Shown here: one piece after another, positions 51,600 to 59,574 of the stretch | Numbering within the stretch: position 1 is the stretch's first letter | How the letters are laid out: every line of letters begins with the position of its first letter | DNA from: Azophilus sp965199705 | Lineage (GTDB): Bacteria; Pseudomonadota; Gammaproteobacteria; Pseudomonadales; Azotimanducaceae | Length of the DNA stretch: 64,000 bases | NCBI GenBank assembly: GCA_965199705.1 | Contig: OZ241359.1 | Location: forward strand, 868,001-932,000 | Reading direction: 5' to 3' | Position numbers and translations under genes: made by a program | Notes under the pieces: model-generated | The model's input: only the letters and a program-made list of their open reading frames with translations | Told to the model about the DNA's origin: nothing | Database searches by the model: none

Positions 51600-51665
51600 G
51601 AGTTCTCTCCATGTACCCTCGATTCAGGTTATTGCCTCACCCCGCCCTTTTCGAGGCGGACGCGC

Positions 51666-51694
51666 ATTCTAATGCGACAGTCGGCAAGGTACAA
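51666..51694 (-). promoter_or_regulatory. Sigma70-type promoter for infC operon
   Basis: On the minus strand TTGTAC (51694-51689) and TAGAAT (51671-51666) are separated by exactly 17 bases, about 67 bases before the infC start. The whole translation operon can therefore start here and not from an upstream thrS. Confidence 0.6.
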
Positions 51695-51761
51695 CAAATT
51701 TGCAGTCGTCGGCCAGGCTGGTCTGGCGGCGCCAGCCGTGCGTCGGCCTGTCGCGGAGGCG

Positions 51762-53090
51762 TCATCCCTGGACAGCGACGGCGCCGCTCTCGAACCGACA
51801 GACGGACGGGTTGCCGGCCTTCGCAGCAATTTGCTCTACCCGCCGCCAGACGCGCAGCAGGTTGTCGCCGGCAATCCGTGCAATGTCGGCCTCGCTGTAG
51901 CCTCGGGCGAGCAGGCCGGCAATCAGGTTCGGAAAGCCGCCCACGTCCTTGAGGCCGACAGGCAGGGAATCGCCGACACCTTCGTAGTCCGAGCCGAAGC
52001 CGACCGCGCCAATGCCCGCCAACTCGACGCTGCGATCAATATGGTCCAGAACATCGTCAACGGCGGCGAAGGGCAGCGGGTTCTCTGCCCGCCATTCATC
52101 GCCAAAGGCGTCGAGCGCCGGATCATCCGGCGCCAGACCCTGCTCTGTGGCGTGCTCCGCCACAGCCGCCTGCCGAGCATCACTCCAGGCGCGCGCCTCG
52201 GCGGTGAGAAAGGTACTGCCGAAGTTGATCTGCACGACGCCGCCCTGTTCGCCGATAGCGGTTACCAGGGCGTCGGGGAGATTGCGCTCGAAGCCAGGCG
52301 TGAAATGGCGCAGAGAGGAATGGGAAGCGATCACCGGCGCTTCGCTCAGCGCCAGCACCTGCCAGACCGCAGCATCCGTCAGGTGCGAGACGTCGATCAT
52401 GACGCCAAGCCGGTTCATGGCCTGAACCGCTGCCTTGCCGTAGGGCGAAAGGCCCAACCAGGGGCGCGAGGCGTCGTAGGAAGAATCGGACAACACATTG
52501 GCCTTGCCATGCGCGAGGGTGATGTAGCGAATGCCGCGCTGATGCAAATGGCCGAGCGCGCCCAGGTTGCTGCCAATCGGGCCACCGTTCTCCAGGCCCA
52601 TCGGCAGCGCTACCCGGCCTTCCGCCTTGATTCTGGCGAGATCGTCGGCGCAGGTAGCCAGTGCAAACTTGTCCGGTGCTTGCATGGCCATCTGCTCGAC
52701 GCGATCGATCAGCGCATCGGCGCGCGCCAGGCCATCACCGGCAGCATCCACCTCCGGCGGCACATAGATCGACATGAAGGCCGCGTCCAGCCCGCCCTGA
52801 AAAGCGCGTGGAAAATCAAACTCGCGGTCAGGCGCACTGGCTGCCAGATCGGCGTCTGCCTTGAGCAGCTTGGCGGGCGCGTCTATATGGGTATCGACGA
52901 TCAGCAGACGCCTGGCAAGATCATCGGCCCGAGACTCGGTCGCCAGGGCGTGGGTCGCCGGCAGGCCAGCCAGGAGCGCACAGCCCGCGGCCCATCCCAG
53001 GCCGCGAGACAAGCGTCTCCTGACAGACAAGCGGCGGCGCGTCGGCGCATGTCGGGCCTGTTTGAAAAGCGATGATTTGCGGAACAGCAT
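51762..53090 (-). CDS. Membrane dipeptidase (peptidase M19)
   Basis: 442 residues with an Arg-rich N-terminal signal (hydrophobic stretch about 31-49 ending THALA), so an exported or periplasmic enzyme. The renal-dipeptidase fold has its metal ligands in VDTHIDAP, the bridging Glu in GLENGGPIGSN, His in IDVSHLTD and SHSSLRHF, and the Asp in GFGSDYEGVG. It cleaves dipeptides, possibly including D-amino-acid forms. It occupies the place upstream of infC where thrS is normally found. Confidence 0.93.
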   Translation of the reverse strand: MLFRKSSLFKQARHAPTRRRLSVRRRLSRGLGWAAGCALLAGLPATHALATESRADDLARRLLIVDTHIDAPAKLLKADADLAASAPDREFDFPRAFQGGLDAAFMSIYVPPEVDAAGDGLARADALIDRVEQMAMQAPDKFALATCADDLARIKAEGRVALPMGLENGGPIGSNLGALGHLHQRGIRYITLAHGKANVLSDSSYDASRPWLGLSPYGKAAVQAMNRLGVMIDVSHLTDAAVWQVLALSEAPVIASHSSLRHFTPGFERNLPDALVTAIGEQGGVVQINFGSTFLTAEARAWSDARQAAVAEHATEQGLAPDDPALDAFGDEWRAENPLPFAAVDDVLDHIDRSVELAGIGAVGFGSDYEGVGDSLPVGLKDVGGFPNLIAGLLARGYSEADIARIAGDNLLRVWRRVEQIAAKAGNPSVCRFESGAVAVQG

Positions 53091-53237
53091 CCGGGCTGAC
53101 TATACCATGCGCCCGGCGCCGGACATCGGGAAACCCTGCACGGCAAGCGGTGCTGCGTTGCCGCCTGCCATGCGCGCACAAACCCACGCCCTGCGGTCGG
53201 GGTATCATGCTGCCCAAGCCCCGAACTGGCAGGAGTC

Positions 53238-53618
53238 ATGGCAGGAGAAATCAAGGTTGTGGGCCTGTTGAAGCGCCGACCCGGGATGACGGTGGAAGCG
53301 TTTCGCGCCTACTACGAAACCCATCACCGGCGCATCGGCGAGAAGTATCTGGATGGCGTTGCCAGCCGCTACCGGCGCCGCTATCTGACGTCGAGGGCGG
53401 ACCGCCAGGGCAATGCGCCAGCCGACCCTGACTTCGATGTCATCCTGGAGATATGGTATGCCAGTGAAGAGGACTTTCAGGCTTCGAATCAGCAACTTTC
53501 GATGCCCGAAGCGGTGCGCGAGATCGTGGAAGACGAAGAAAAGCTGTTTGACCGACCTTGCAATCGCTTCTTCCTGATTGATGCAGAATGCGAATCCGCC
53601 CTGCAAGCCCGACACTGA
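53238..53618 (+). CDS. EthD-domain protein
   Basis: 126 residues, no signal: a dimeric alpha/beta-barrel fold of the EthD type with KVVGLLKRRPGMTVEAFRAY, YETHHRRIGEKYL and a closing FDVILEIWYASEEDFQA. EthD-like proteins assist monooxygenases or degrade small aromatic substrates; no partner is nearby, so the substrate is unknown. Confidence 0.8.
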   Translation: MAGEIKVVGLLKRRPGMTVEAFRAYYETHHRRIGEKYLDGVASRYRRRYLTSRADRQGNAPADPDFDVILEIWYASEEDFQASNQQLSMPEAVREIVEDEEKLFDRPCNRFFLIDAECESALQARH

Positions 53619-53649
53619 GGTTCGGCTGGCGCTGACGATCAGAAAGCAG

Positions 53650-53692
53650 CCCGGCGGCTGGCGCAGCGCCGGGGGAAGGCATTACCCCCCGG
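53650..53692. terminator. Alternative hairpins between convergent EthD and prc genes
   Basis: CCCGGCG (53650-53656) pairs with CGCCGGG (53667-53673), and CCGGGGG (53669-53675) pairs with CCCCCGG (53686-53692). The two seven-base stems share 53669-53673 and exclude each other. With no T-run they form a weak bidirectional terminator at most. Confidence 0.35.
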
Positions 53693-53695
53693 CAG

Positions 53696-55837
53696 TCAGG
53701 GCCGGTAGGCCGCAGCGCCCCCGAGTTGTGTAGCGTCAGCGGCCTGGTTCGGGGCTTCGTCTGCCATCGCCCACTGCTGGCTGAAGCCGATCAGATCAAG
53801 CAATACTTCTCCGGCTTCGAGCAGCAGGGGGTCGGGTTCCGCTTCTTCCGCATCTTCCTCAAGGCCATCGGTCGCCTCGGTTTCTTCCTCAAGCGCCTCC
53901 AGGGAGGCGAGGAGCGGCTCGCCCTTGGCCTGGCGCAGCGCGTTCTCCAGACCGAGCCGCCAGGACTCTGCCTCAGCCTTTTCTGCCTGACGCACGGCTT
54001 CATTGAGCGAAATACGGGTTTCGGCGCGTTCCGTTTCCAGATGCTGAACCAGCGCCCGGAGATAGATGAAGTCCGGGTTTTCGTCCGTGCGCGCCTGGTG
54101 CCGGGTCAGTAGCTGCGGCAAGAACGCCTGCACCTGTCCCTGGCGGGAGAAGGCGACCGGTCGGATGCTGTCCCAGAGCATGGGGTTGTCCAGGCTGCTT
54201 TCGCCGACATGCTCGATGTCATAGAGGGCAGGAAACTCGATGTCGGGCAGCACGCCCTGGTGCTGGGTGCTCTCACCGGACACCCGATAGAACTTGGCGG
54301 CGGTGATCTTCAGCTGGCCCTGGTTCAGCGGCGCCATGGTCTGCACCGTGCCCTTGCCGAAGGTGCGGCTGCCGATGACGACGCCGCGCTCATAGTCCTG
54401 CATGGCGCCGGCAAAGATTTCCGAGGCGGAAGCGGAGAGTCGATTGACCATCACCGCCAGCGGCCCTTCCCAGGCCAGGTCCGGATTCGTATCGCGATAG
54501 ACTCGGGCCGGGCGGCGGGCGGACTTGACCTGTACCGTCGGCCCGGTTGGCAGAAACAGGCCCGTCAGCTTGTCGGCCTCTTGCAGTGAACCGCCGCCAT
54601 TGTTGCGCAGGTCGATCACCAGGCCATCCAGAGGCGCCTCGGCTTCCAGTTCCCGGATCAGGCGGCGCACGTCACTGGTGGTGCTGCGGTAGCTGGTTTC
54701 GCGCGCCTTCTGGGCGCGGAAATCCACATAGAAGGTGGGGATCTCGATCACCCCGATACGATAATCGCGACCGCCCCGCTGGTAGCTCAGCAGTCGCTTG
54801 TTGGCGGCCTGCTCTTCCAGCTTCACTTCCTGGCGCACCAGTTGCACCACCGATGGCGAAGCGTCCGCATCCGCTGACGCAACCTCCAGGCGTACTGTTG
54901 AATCCTTGGGCCCGCGAATCAGTTCCACCACGTCGTCCAGGCGCCAGCCGACAACGTCGATCATCGGCCCGTTCCGGCCCTGGCCGACGCCGGTGATCCG
55001 GTCCGATGGCTTCAGCTTGCCGGATTTGGCCGCCGGCCCGGCCGGCACCAGGCGCACCACCGCCGTGTAGTCGTCCTCGGAGCGCAGCACAGCGCCGATG
55101 CCCTCCAGCGACAGCGACATGCTGATGCTGAAATTCTGCGAATTGCGGGGCGAGAAATAGCTGGTGTGCGGGTCATACGTGCTGGCGACGGCGTTGGCGT
55201 AGAGGCTGAACGCATCTTCGCTCTTGGCCTTGTGCAATTGCTTCAACCGGTTGCGATAGCGCTTGCCGAGCGTTTCCTGGATTTCGGCAAGCGTCTTGCC
55301 GTTCAGCTTCATGCCGAGCACCGACGCCTTCAGGCGCTTGCGCCAGAGTGCGTCCTGACTGGCCGTGTCCGCAGGCCAGGGGGCATCGACGCGCTCCAGG
55401 ACGATGTCCTCGTCCAGAGAAAAGTCGATCTGCTCAAGCCCGGTGTCCAGTTCAGCGAGCATGAAGTTCAGACGCTCGCGGAGCCGCGCCTGATAGCGGT
55501 TGAAAATGCTGAATGCCGGGGTCAGGTTGCCTCGCCTGAGCGCATCATCAAGCTTGTGGCGCCAGGGTTCGAATTCGGCGATGTCGCCCGCCGTGAAGTG
55601 CAGCCGCGCCTCGTCCAGCACTTGCAGATAATTGTTGAAAATCTCGCTGGAAAGATCGTCGTTCAGACGCCGTTCCAGGTAGTGGTTGTTGCGCAGTTGC
55701 TCCACCAGGGTGAGCGCTGTCCTGGCGTGCGATGCAGAGGCCCCGAGCTCCGGCAGATCGTCCGCCTGCGCGGTAGCCGACAGGGCTGCCAGCCCGTAGA
55801 TCGCGCCACAGGCCGCCGCAAGGCGCAGTCTGGTCAT
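53696..55837 (-). CDS. prc: Carboxy-terminal processing protease Prc (Tsp)
   Basis: 713 residues with a signal peptide (about 1-25, ending ATAQA), so periplasmic. It trims penicillin-binding protein 3 and degrades tagged proteins. Order: N-terminal helical platform, PDZ domain (GIGAVLRSEDDYTAVVRLV), then the S41 protease core with LVIDLRNNGGGSLQEA, the nucleophile Ser in NRLSASASEIFAG (near residue 465) and the general base Lys in SRTFGKGTVQT (near 492). The C-terminal acidic helical tail is longer than average. The catalytic dyad is complete. Confidence 0.95.
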   Translation of the reverse strand: MTRLRLAAACGAIYGLAALSATAQADDLPELGASASHARTALTLVEQLRNNHYLERRLNDDLSSEIFNNYLQVLDEARLHFTAGDIAEFEPWRHKLDDALRRGNLTPAFSIFNRYQARLRERLNFMLAELDTGLEQIDFSLDEDIVLERVDAPWPADTASQDALWRKRLKASVLGMKLNGKTLAEIQETLGKRYRNRLKQLHKAKSEDAFSLYANAVASTYDPHTSYFSPRNSQNFSISMSLSLEGIGAVLRSEDDYTAVVRLVPAGPAAKSGKLKPSDRITGVGQGRNGPMIDVVGWRLDDVVELIRGPKDSTVRLEVASADADASPSVVQLVRQEVKLEEQAANKRLLSYQRGGRDYRIGVIEIPTFYVDFRAQKARETSYRSTTSDVRRLIRELEAEAPLDGLVIDLRNNGGGSLQEADKLTGLFLPTGPTVQVKSARRPARVYRDTNPDLAWEGPLAVMVNRLSASASEIFAGAMQDYERGVVIGSRTFGKGTVQTMAPLNQGQLKITAAKFYRVSGESTQHQGVLPDIEFPALYDIEHVGESSLDNPMLWDSIRPVAFSRQGQVQAFLPQLLTRHQARTDENPDFIYLRALVQHLETERAETRISLNEAVRQAEKAEAESWRLGLENALRQAKGEPLLASLEALEEETEATDGLEEDAEEAEPDPLLLEAGEVLLDLIGFSQQWAMADEAPNQAADATQLGGAAAYRP

Positions 55838-55984
55838 GTCCGCTCGCTCATGCAGTCGCCTCCTCGAATGCGGGCGCTATTATGGCGACGAAAGCCCTGC
55901 TTTGCACAGGAAGCGAAATGCCTGAAAAGCTCGACCGCGCCCGGGCGGTTCGCGTCTGCCTGAGCGCGAGGCGAGAGGATCAGG

Positions 55985-56227
55985 CTACACCTGGTACCTT
56001 GCCTTCCACTCGCTGTAGGGCATGCCATAGACACGCTCGCGAGCTGATTCGTAGTCCATCGACAATCCCCGCGTTTCTGCCTCCGCCCGATACCACTTGG
56101 ACAGGCAGTTGCGGCAGAAGCCGGCGAGATTCATCAGGTCGATGTTCTGCACTGCCTTGTTGTCATCGAGATGCTGCAACAGGCGACGGAACACGGCGGC
56201 TTCGATTTCGGTCGAGAGGTCGGACAT
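55985..56227 (-). CDS. DUF1244 protein
   Basis: 80 residues, cytoplasmic. All-helical small protein with the DUF1244 pattern: VQNIDLMNLAGFCRNCLSKW with two conserved Cys and a closing YGMPYSEWKA. Possibly redox or metal related; function unknown. It precedes prc in the same direction after 147 bases. Confidence 0.9.
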   Translation of the reverse strand: MSDLSTEIEAAVFRRLLQHLDDNKAVQNIDLMNLAGFCRNCLSKWYRAEAETRGLSMDYESARERVYGMPYSEWKARYQV

Positions 56228-56273
56228 GGGCGCGGCTCCTTGTGAAAACGGGCAGGCGCCAGCGGGCGCTGAC

Positions 56274-57062
56274 TCAGGCAGGCGTCGGCTCCGGCTTGTC
56301 GCGCAGAAACACCCAGCGCTCGCTGCTCGATTCTGCGGCGCAATAGCGATAGCCGCCCCAATCGAAGGCCCGGATGCCTTTCAGGGTGCGGCTGCGCGTC
56401 TTCACCAGCCAGGCGGCCATCAGGCCACGCGCACGCTTGCCGTAATACTGGATGAACTTGTAGCGGCCGTTCTTCAGATCCTTGAAGACAGGCGTGATGA
56501 TGCGCGCTTCCAGGGCCGCCGTATCCAGCACGCTGAAATATTCCTGCGAGGCCAGGTTCAGCAACGTATTCGAGCGGACCTCGGCGAGCGCCCGGTTGAT
56601 CGTGGCCGTGGCCTGATCGCGCCAGAAGCCATACAGATCCTGGCTCTGTTCGACGCCAAGCCGCGTGCCCATTTCCAGCCGGTATGGCTGGATCAGGTCC
56701 AGGGGCCGCAACAGACCGTGCAGGCCGGACAGGATGCGCAGATGTTTCTGGGCCCAGGTGAGGTCTCGCGCTGTGAACTCTTCGCTGCGCAATCCCTGAT
56801 AGACAGGGCCGTTGAAGGCGTACAGCGCCTGCTTGGCGTTGCGCCGCGTGAACGGCGGCTTCCAGGCCGCGTAGCGGTCGTAGTTCAGGCTTGCCAGGCT
56901 GTCGCTGATGCCCATCAGCCGCGCCAGATCCTGTGGCGCCAGCTGCCTGAGCTTCTGGATGATTTGCGTGGATTCGTCGAGAAACTCCGGGCTGCTCGAC
57001 TTGGCCGTGGGCGCTCGGCTGTCGAAATCCAGCGCCTTGGCGGGAGAAAGGATGGCCAGCAT
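56274..57062 (-). CDS. yaaA: Peroxide stress protein YaaA
   Basis: 262 residues, full length, cytoplasmic. YaaA-family markers are AILSPAKALDF, ALYAFNGPVYQGL, LRILSGLHGLLRPLDLIQPY RLEMG, and ASQEYFSVLD. It binds DNA and lowers free iron during peroxide stress. It is divergent from bolA, and DUF1244 follows it after 46 bases. Confidence 0.95.
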   Translation of the reverse strand: MLAILSPAKALDFDSRAPTAKSSSPEFLDESTQIIQKLRQLAPQDLARLMGISDSLASLNYDRYAAWKPPFTRRNAKQALYAFNGPVYQGLRSEEFTARDLTWAQKHLRILSGLHGLLRPLDLIQPYRLEMGTRLGVEQSQDLYGFWRDQATATINRALAEVRSNTLLNLASQEYFSVLDTAALEARIITPVFKDLKNGRYKFIQYYGKRARGLMAAWLVKTRSRTLKGIRAFDWGGYRYCAAESSSERWVFLRDKPEPTPA

Positions 57063-57183
57063 CTTGCGTCGTCAATCGGAAGAGATGCGGTGATTGTAAC
57101 GGAACCGGCGAAGGCCAGGGTGGATCATTACTGCGCGACCCGGAATGCCTGCCAGTGTCGCCATAACCGTTACAATGGCGGCC

Positions 57184-57510
57184 ATGTCCGTTGCCCGCAC
57201 GCTGCAGGAAAAACTCGCCGCCGGCTTGCGCCTGCAACACATGGACGTCATAAACGAGAGTCACAATCACAATGTGCCGCCGGGCGCTGAATCCCACTTC
57301 AAGGTGGTGCTGGTGAGCGAAGACTTTCACGGCCAGCGCGCCCTGGCTCGGCATCGGCAGGTGCATCGACTGCTGGCCGAGGAACTGGCCGGGCCGATTC
57401 ATGCCCTGGCCCTGCACACATACACCCTGACGGAATGGCGCCAGCGCTTTGCCGATGCGCCCCTGTCACCGCCCTGCCTCGGCGGTGGCAAGGCCGCCAC
57501 CGCACCCTGA
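57184..57510 (+). CDS. bolA: BolA-family protein
   Basis: 108 residues from ATG 57184 (MSVARTLQEKLAAGL); in-frame ATGs at 57145 and 57175 are less fitting. Class II KH-like fold with INESHNHNVPPGAESHFKVV, FHGQRALARHRQVHRLL and IHALALHTYTLTEW. BolA proteins work with glutaredoxin-type iron-sulfur carriers and affect cell shape. Seven-Pro/Gly-rich tail. 15 bases upstream of trhO. Confidence 0.93.
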   Translation: MSVARTLQEKLAAGLRLQHMDVINESHNHNVPPGAESHFKVVLVSEDFHGQRALARHRQVHRLLAEELAGPIHALALHTYTLTEWRQRFADAPLSPPCLGGGKAATAP

Positions 57511-57525
57511 GCGCTATCTGCTGTC

Positions 57526-58251
57526 ATGCAGGTGATTACTGGCTATCGCTTCACGCCGCTGACGGGGCTTGCCGAGCTGGGCGCCTGGCTGCGTGCGGAG
57601 GCGGAACGCCTGGCGCTGCGCGGCACCATTCTGCTGGCGGAGGAAGGCGTCAACCTGAGCCTCTGCGGCCAGGCGCCGGCTCTGGCCCGCTTTCTGGAGC
57701 ACATGCAGCGCGATCAGCGGTTGGCGGACCTGCCGGTGCAGCGCTCAGATACCCCCGCGCCAGCACCGGCGTTCGACCGCCTGAAGGTGCGCATCAAGCC
57801 TGAAATTCTCACCTTCGGCCAGCGCTGGCAGGGTGTGGAGACAGTCGGTGAACCCGTGTCAGCAGCGCGCTGGAATCAGTTGCTGGACGATAGCGAGGTG
57901 ACCGTGGTCGACGTGCGCAATCGCTACGAAACGCAACTTGGGGCCTTTCCCGGCGCCCTGGATCCGGGTACTGACAACTTCCGCGAATTTCCGGCCTTCG
58001 CCGAGGCCCGGCTGCACCCGGACAAGCACGCTCGCCTGGCGCTCTACTGCACCGGCGGCATTCGCTGCGAAAAGGCGTCAGCCTGGCTCAGGCAGGCGGG
58101 ATTTGCCGAGGTGTATCAACTGGCCGGCGGCATTCTGCGCTATCTGACAGAGGTGGATGCAGCGGATTGCCGCTGGCAGGGGCAGTGTTTCGTTTTCGAC
58201 AAGCGCGAATCGCTGAGCGCCGGCGCCGTCAGAGCTGAAGCAGCGCCCTGA
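57526..58251 (+). CDS. trhO: tRNA uridine(34) hydroxylase TrhO (rhodanese family)
   Basis: Forms 5-hydroxyuridine at position 34 of tRNAs using O2, the first step toward cmo5U. 241 residues. An N-terminal acylphosphatase-like domain is followed by a rhodanese domain with VVDVRNRYETQLGAF and the active Cys in YCTGGIRCEKASAWL, then GGILRYL and a C-terminal GQCFVFDKR zinc-type tail. All family motifs are intact. The stop overlaps the tesA gene end (opposite strand) by 23 bases. Confidence 0.93.
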   Translation: MQVITGYRFTPLTGLAELGAWLRAEAERLALRGTILLAEEGVNLSLCGQAPALARFLEHMQRDQRLADLPVQRSDTPAPAPAFDRLKVRIKPEILTFGQRWQGVETVGEPVSAARWNQLLDDSEVTVVDVRNRYETQLGAFPGALDPGTDNFREFPAFAEARLHPDKHARLALYCTGGIRCEKASAWLRQAGFAEVYQLAGGILRYLTEVDAADCRWQGQCFVFDKRESLSAGAVRAEAAP

Positions 58252-58879
58252 TCTCCGGCCAGAGCGCGTCGAGCAGCCTGGGTTGGGCGGCAGCGTTCGG
58301 GTGCACGCCGTCGTCTTGCATGAGGCCCGGCTCAAGCGCCACCGAGTCGATGAATGATGCCGCGAGCGGCGCCGACTCACGCGCTGCAACGTCTGCAAAG
58401 ATGCGTTCGAAGGCGCGCACGTAGCGCTGCCCGTAGCTCGGTGGAATCTGCATCGGCACCAGCAGCACCTGGCAACCGGCAAGCCGCGCGAGGCGGATCA
58501 TCCCGGCCAGATTGTCGGCGATGGTCGTCACTGGATATCCGCGCAGGCCATCGTTGCCGCCAAGCTCCAGGATCAACAGGTCCGGAGCGTGGGTGGCCAG
58601 CGTTGACGGCAGGCGCGCCAGGCCGCCACTGGTGGTTTCGCCGCTGACGCTGGCGTTGATGACCCGGTGTTCGGGATCATGGGCCTGAAGCCGCTGTTCG
58701 AGCAGCGCCACCCAGCCGGCTTGCCGTTGAATACCGTAGGCGGCACTGATACTGTTTCCGTACACCAGCACCTTGGCGGCGCCGGGCGCATCGGCCGCCG
58801 CCGTCAGAACCAGGCAAAGAATCGGCAGCGCCAGCAGACGTTGCCGGCGTACCCATTGTTGGACGAATTCAGGATTCAT
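58229..58879 (-). CDS. TesA-like GDSL esterase (arylesterase/lysophospholipase)
   Basis: 216 residues from ATG 58879. Signal peptide (about 12-28), periplasmic. SGNH/GDSL fold with block I as GNSISAAYG, Asn in the place of the usual Asp, block II SGETTSGG, block III LGGNDGLRG and the catalytic DGVHP near the C-terminus. It is divergent from the ABC gene; the ATG codons of the two genes share bases (CATGATG). TesA next to YbbA/YbbP is standard. Confidence 0.9.
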   Translation of the reverse strand: MNPEFVQQWVRRQRLLALPILCLVLTAAADAPGAAKVLVYGNSISAAYGIQRQAGWVALLEQRLQAHDPEHRVINASVSGETTSGGLARLPSTLATHAPDLLILELGGNDGLRGYPVTTIADNLAGMIRLARLAGCQVLLVPMQIPPSYGQRYVRAFERIFADVAARESAPLAASFIDSVALEPGLMQDDGVHPNAAAQPRLLDALWPEIRALLQL

Positions 58880-58880
58880 G

Positions 58881-59549
58881 ATGTCAACTGTTGTCCGAGC
58901 CAGGGGAATTGGCAAGCGCGTGGGCACATCGGCCGGGCCGCTCGTCATCTTGGAGGGCATTGACGTCGAAATCAACGCGGGCGAGCGGCTGGCGGTGGCT
59001 GGCGCTTCCGGTTCCGGCAAGACAACGCTCCTGGCGATACTGGCGGGCCTGGATCTGCCGACGACTGGGCGGGTGGAACTGGTCGGCCAGGACTTGGGCG
59101 ACATGGACGAGGAGGCGAGGGCTCAGGTGCGTGGCCAGCACGTTGGCTTCGTGTTTCAGACGTTTCAACTGCTGGCAAGCCTCACGGCGCTGGAGAACGT
59201 GATGTTGCCGGCGGAACTGCGCGGCGATGCGGACGCCGCTACTCAGGCCGAGGCCCTGCTCGCCCAGGTGGGCCTTTCGGAACGGTCCGGCCACTATCCG
59301 CGCCAGCTTTCTGGCGGCGAACAGCAGCGGGTAGCCATCGCCCGCGCCTTTGCATCGCGGCCGACCGTGCTCTTTGCCGACGAACCTACCGGCAATCTGG
59401 ATACCCAGACCGGCGCCCGGATCATCGACCTGTTGTTCGATCTGAACGAAGCCTATGCCACCACGCTGGTTCTGGTAACCCACGATGAGCGTCTGGCCGA
59501 CCGCTGCGAGCGCGTGATTCAATTGGCCGCCGGGCGGCTCGCGCCATGA
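58881..59549 (+). CDS. ybbA: ABC transporter ATP-binding protein YbbA
   Basis: 222 residues (another ATG lies one codon upstream and overlaps the esterase start). LolD/MacB-type ATPase: Walker A GASGSGKTTLLAIL, Q-loop FVFQTFQLL, signature LSGGEQQRVAIARAF, Walker B TVLFADEPTGNLD and the switch His in LVTHDERL. It works with the FtsX-like permease 25 bases downstream; substrate unknown, likely a lipid or lipoprotein. Confidence 0.95.
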   Translation: MSTVVRARGIGKRVGTSAGPLVILEGIDVEINAGERLAVAGASGSGKTTLLAILAGLDLPTTGRVELVGQDLGDMDEEARAQVRGQHVGFVFQTFQLLASLTALENVMLPAELRGDADAATQAEALLAQVGLSERSGHYPRQLSGGEQQRVAIARAFASRPTVLFADEPTGNLDTQTGARIIDLLFDLNEAYATTLVLVTHDERLADRCERVIQLAAGRLAP

Positions 59550-59574
59550 GCGGACGCGGATTCCGGGCCGACTG

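Noticed and set aside
51195..53075. 626-codon plus-strand open frame across infC and the M19 dipeptidase
   Set aside because: Spans two clearly conserved minus-strand genes and their promoter; composition-driven shadow.
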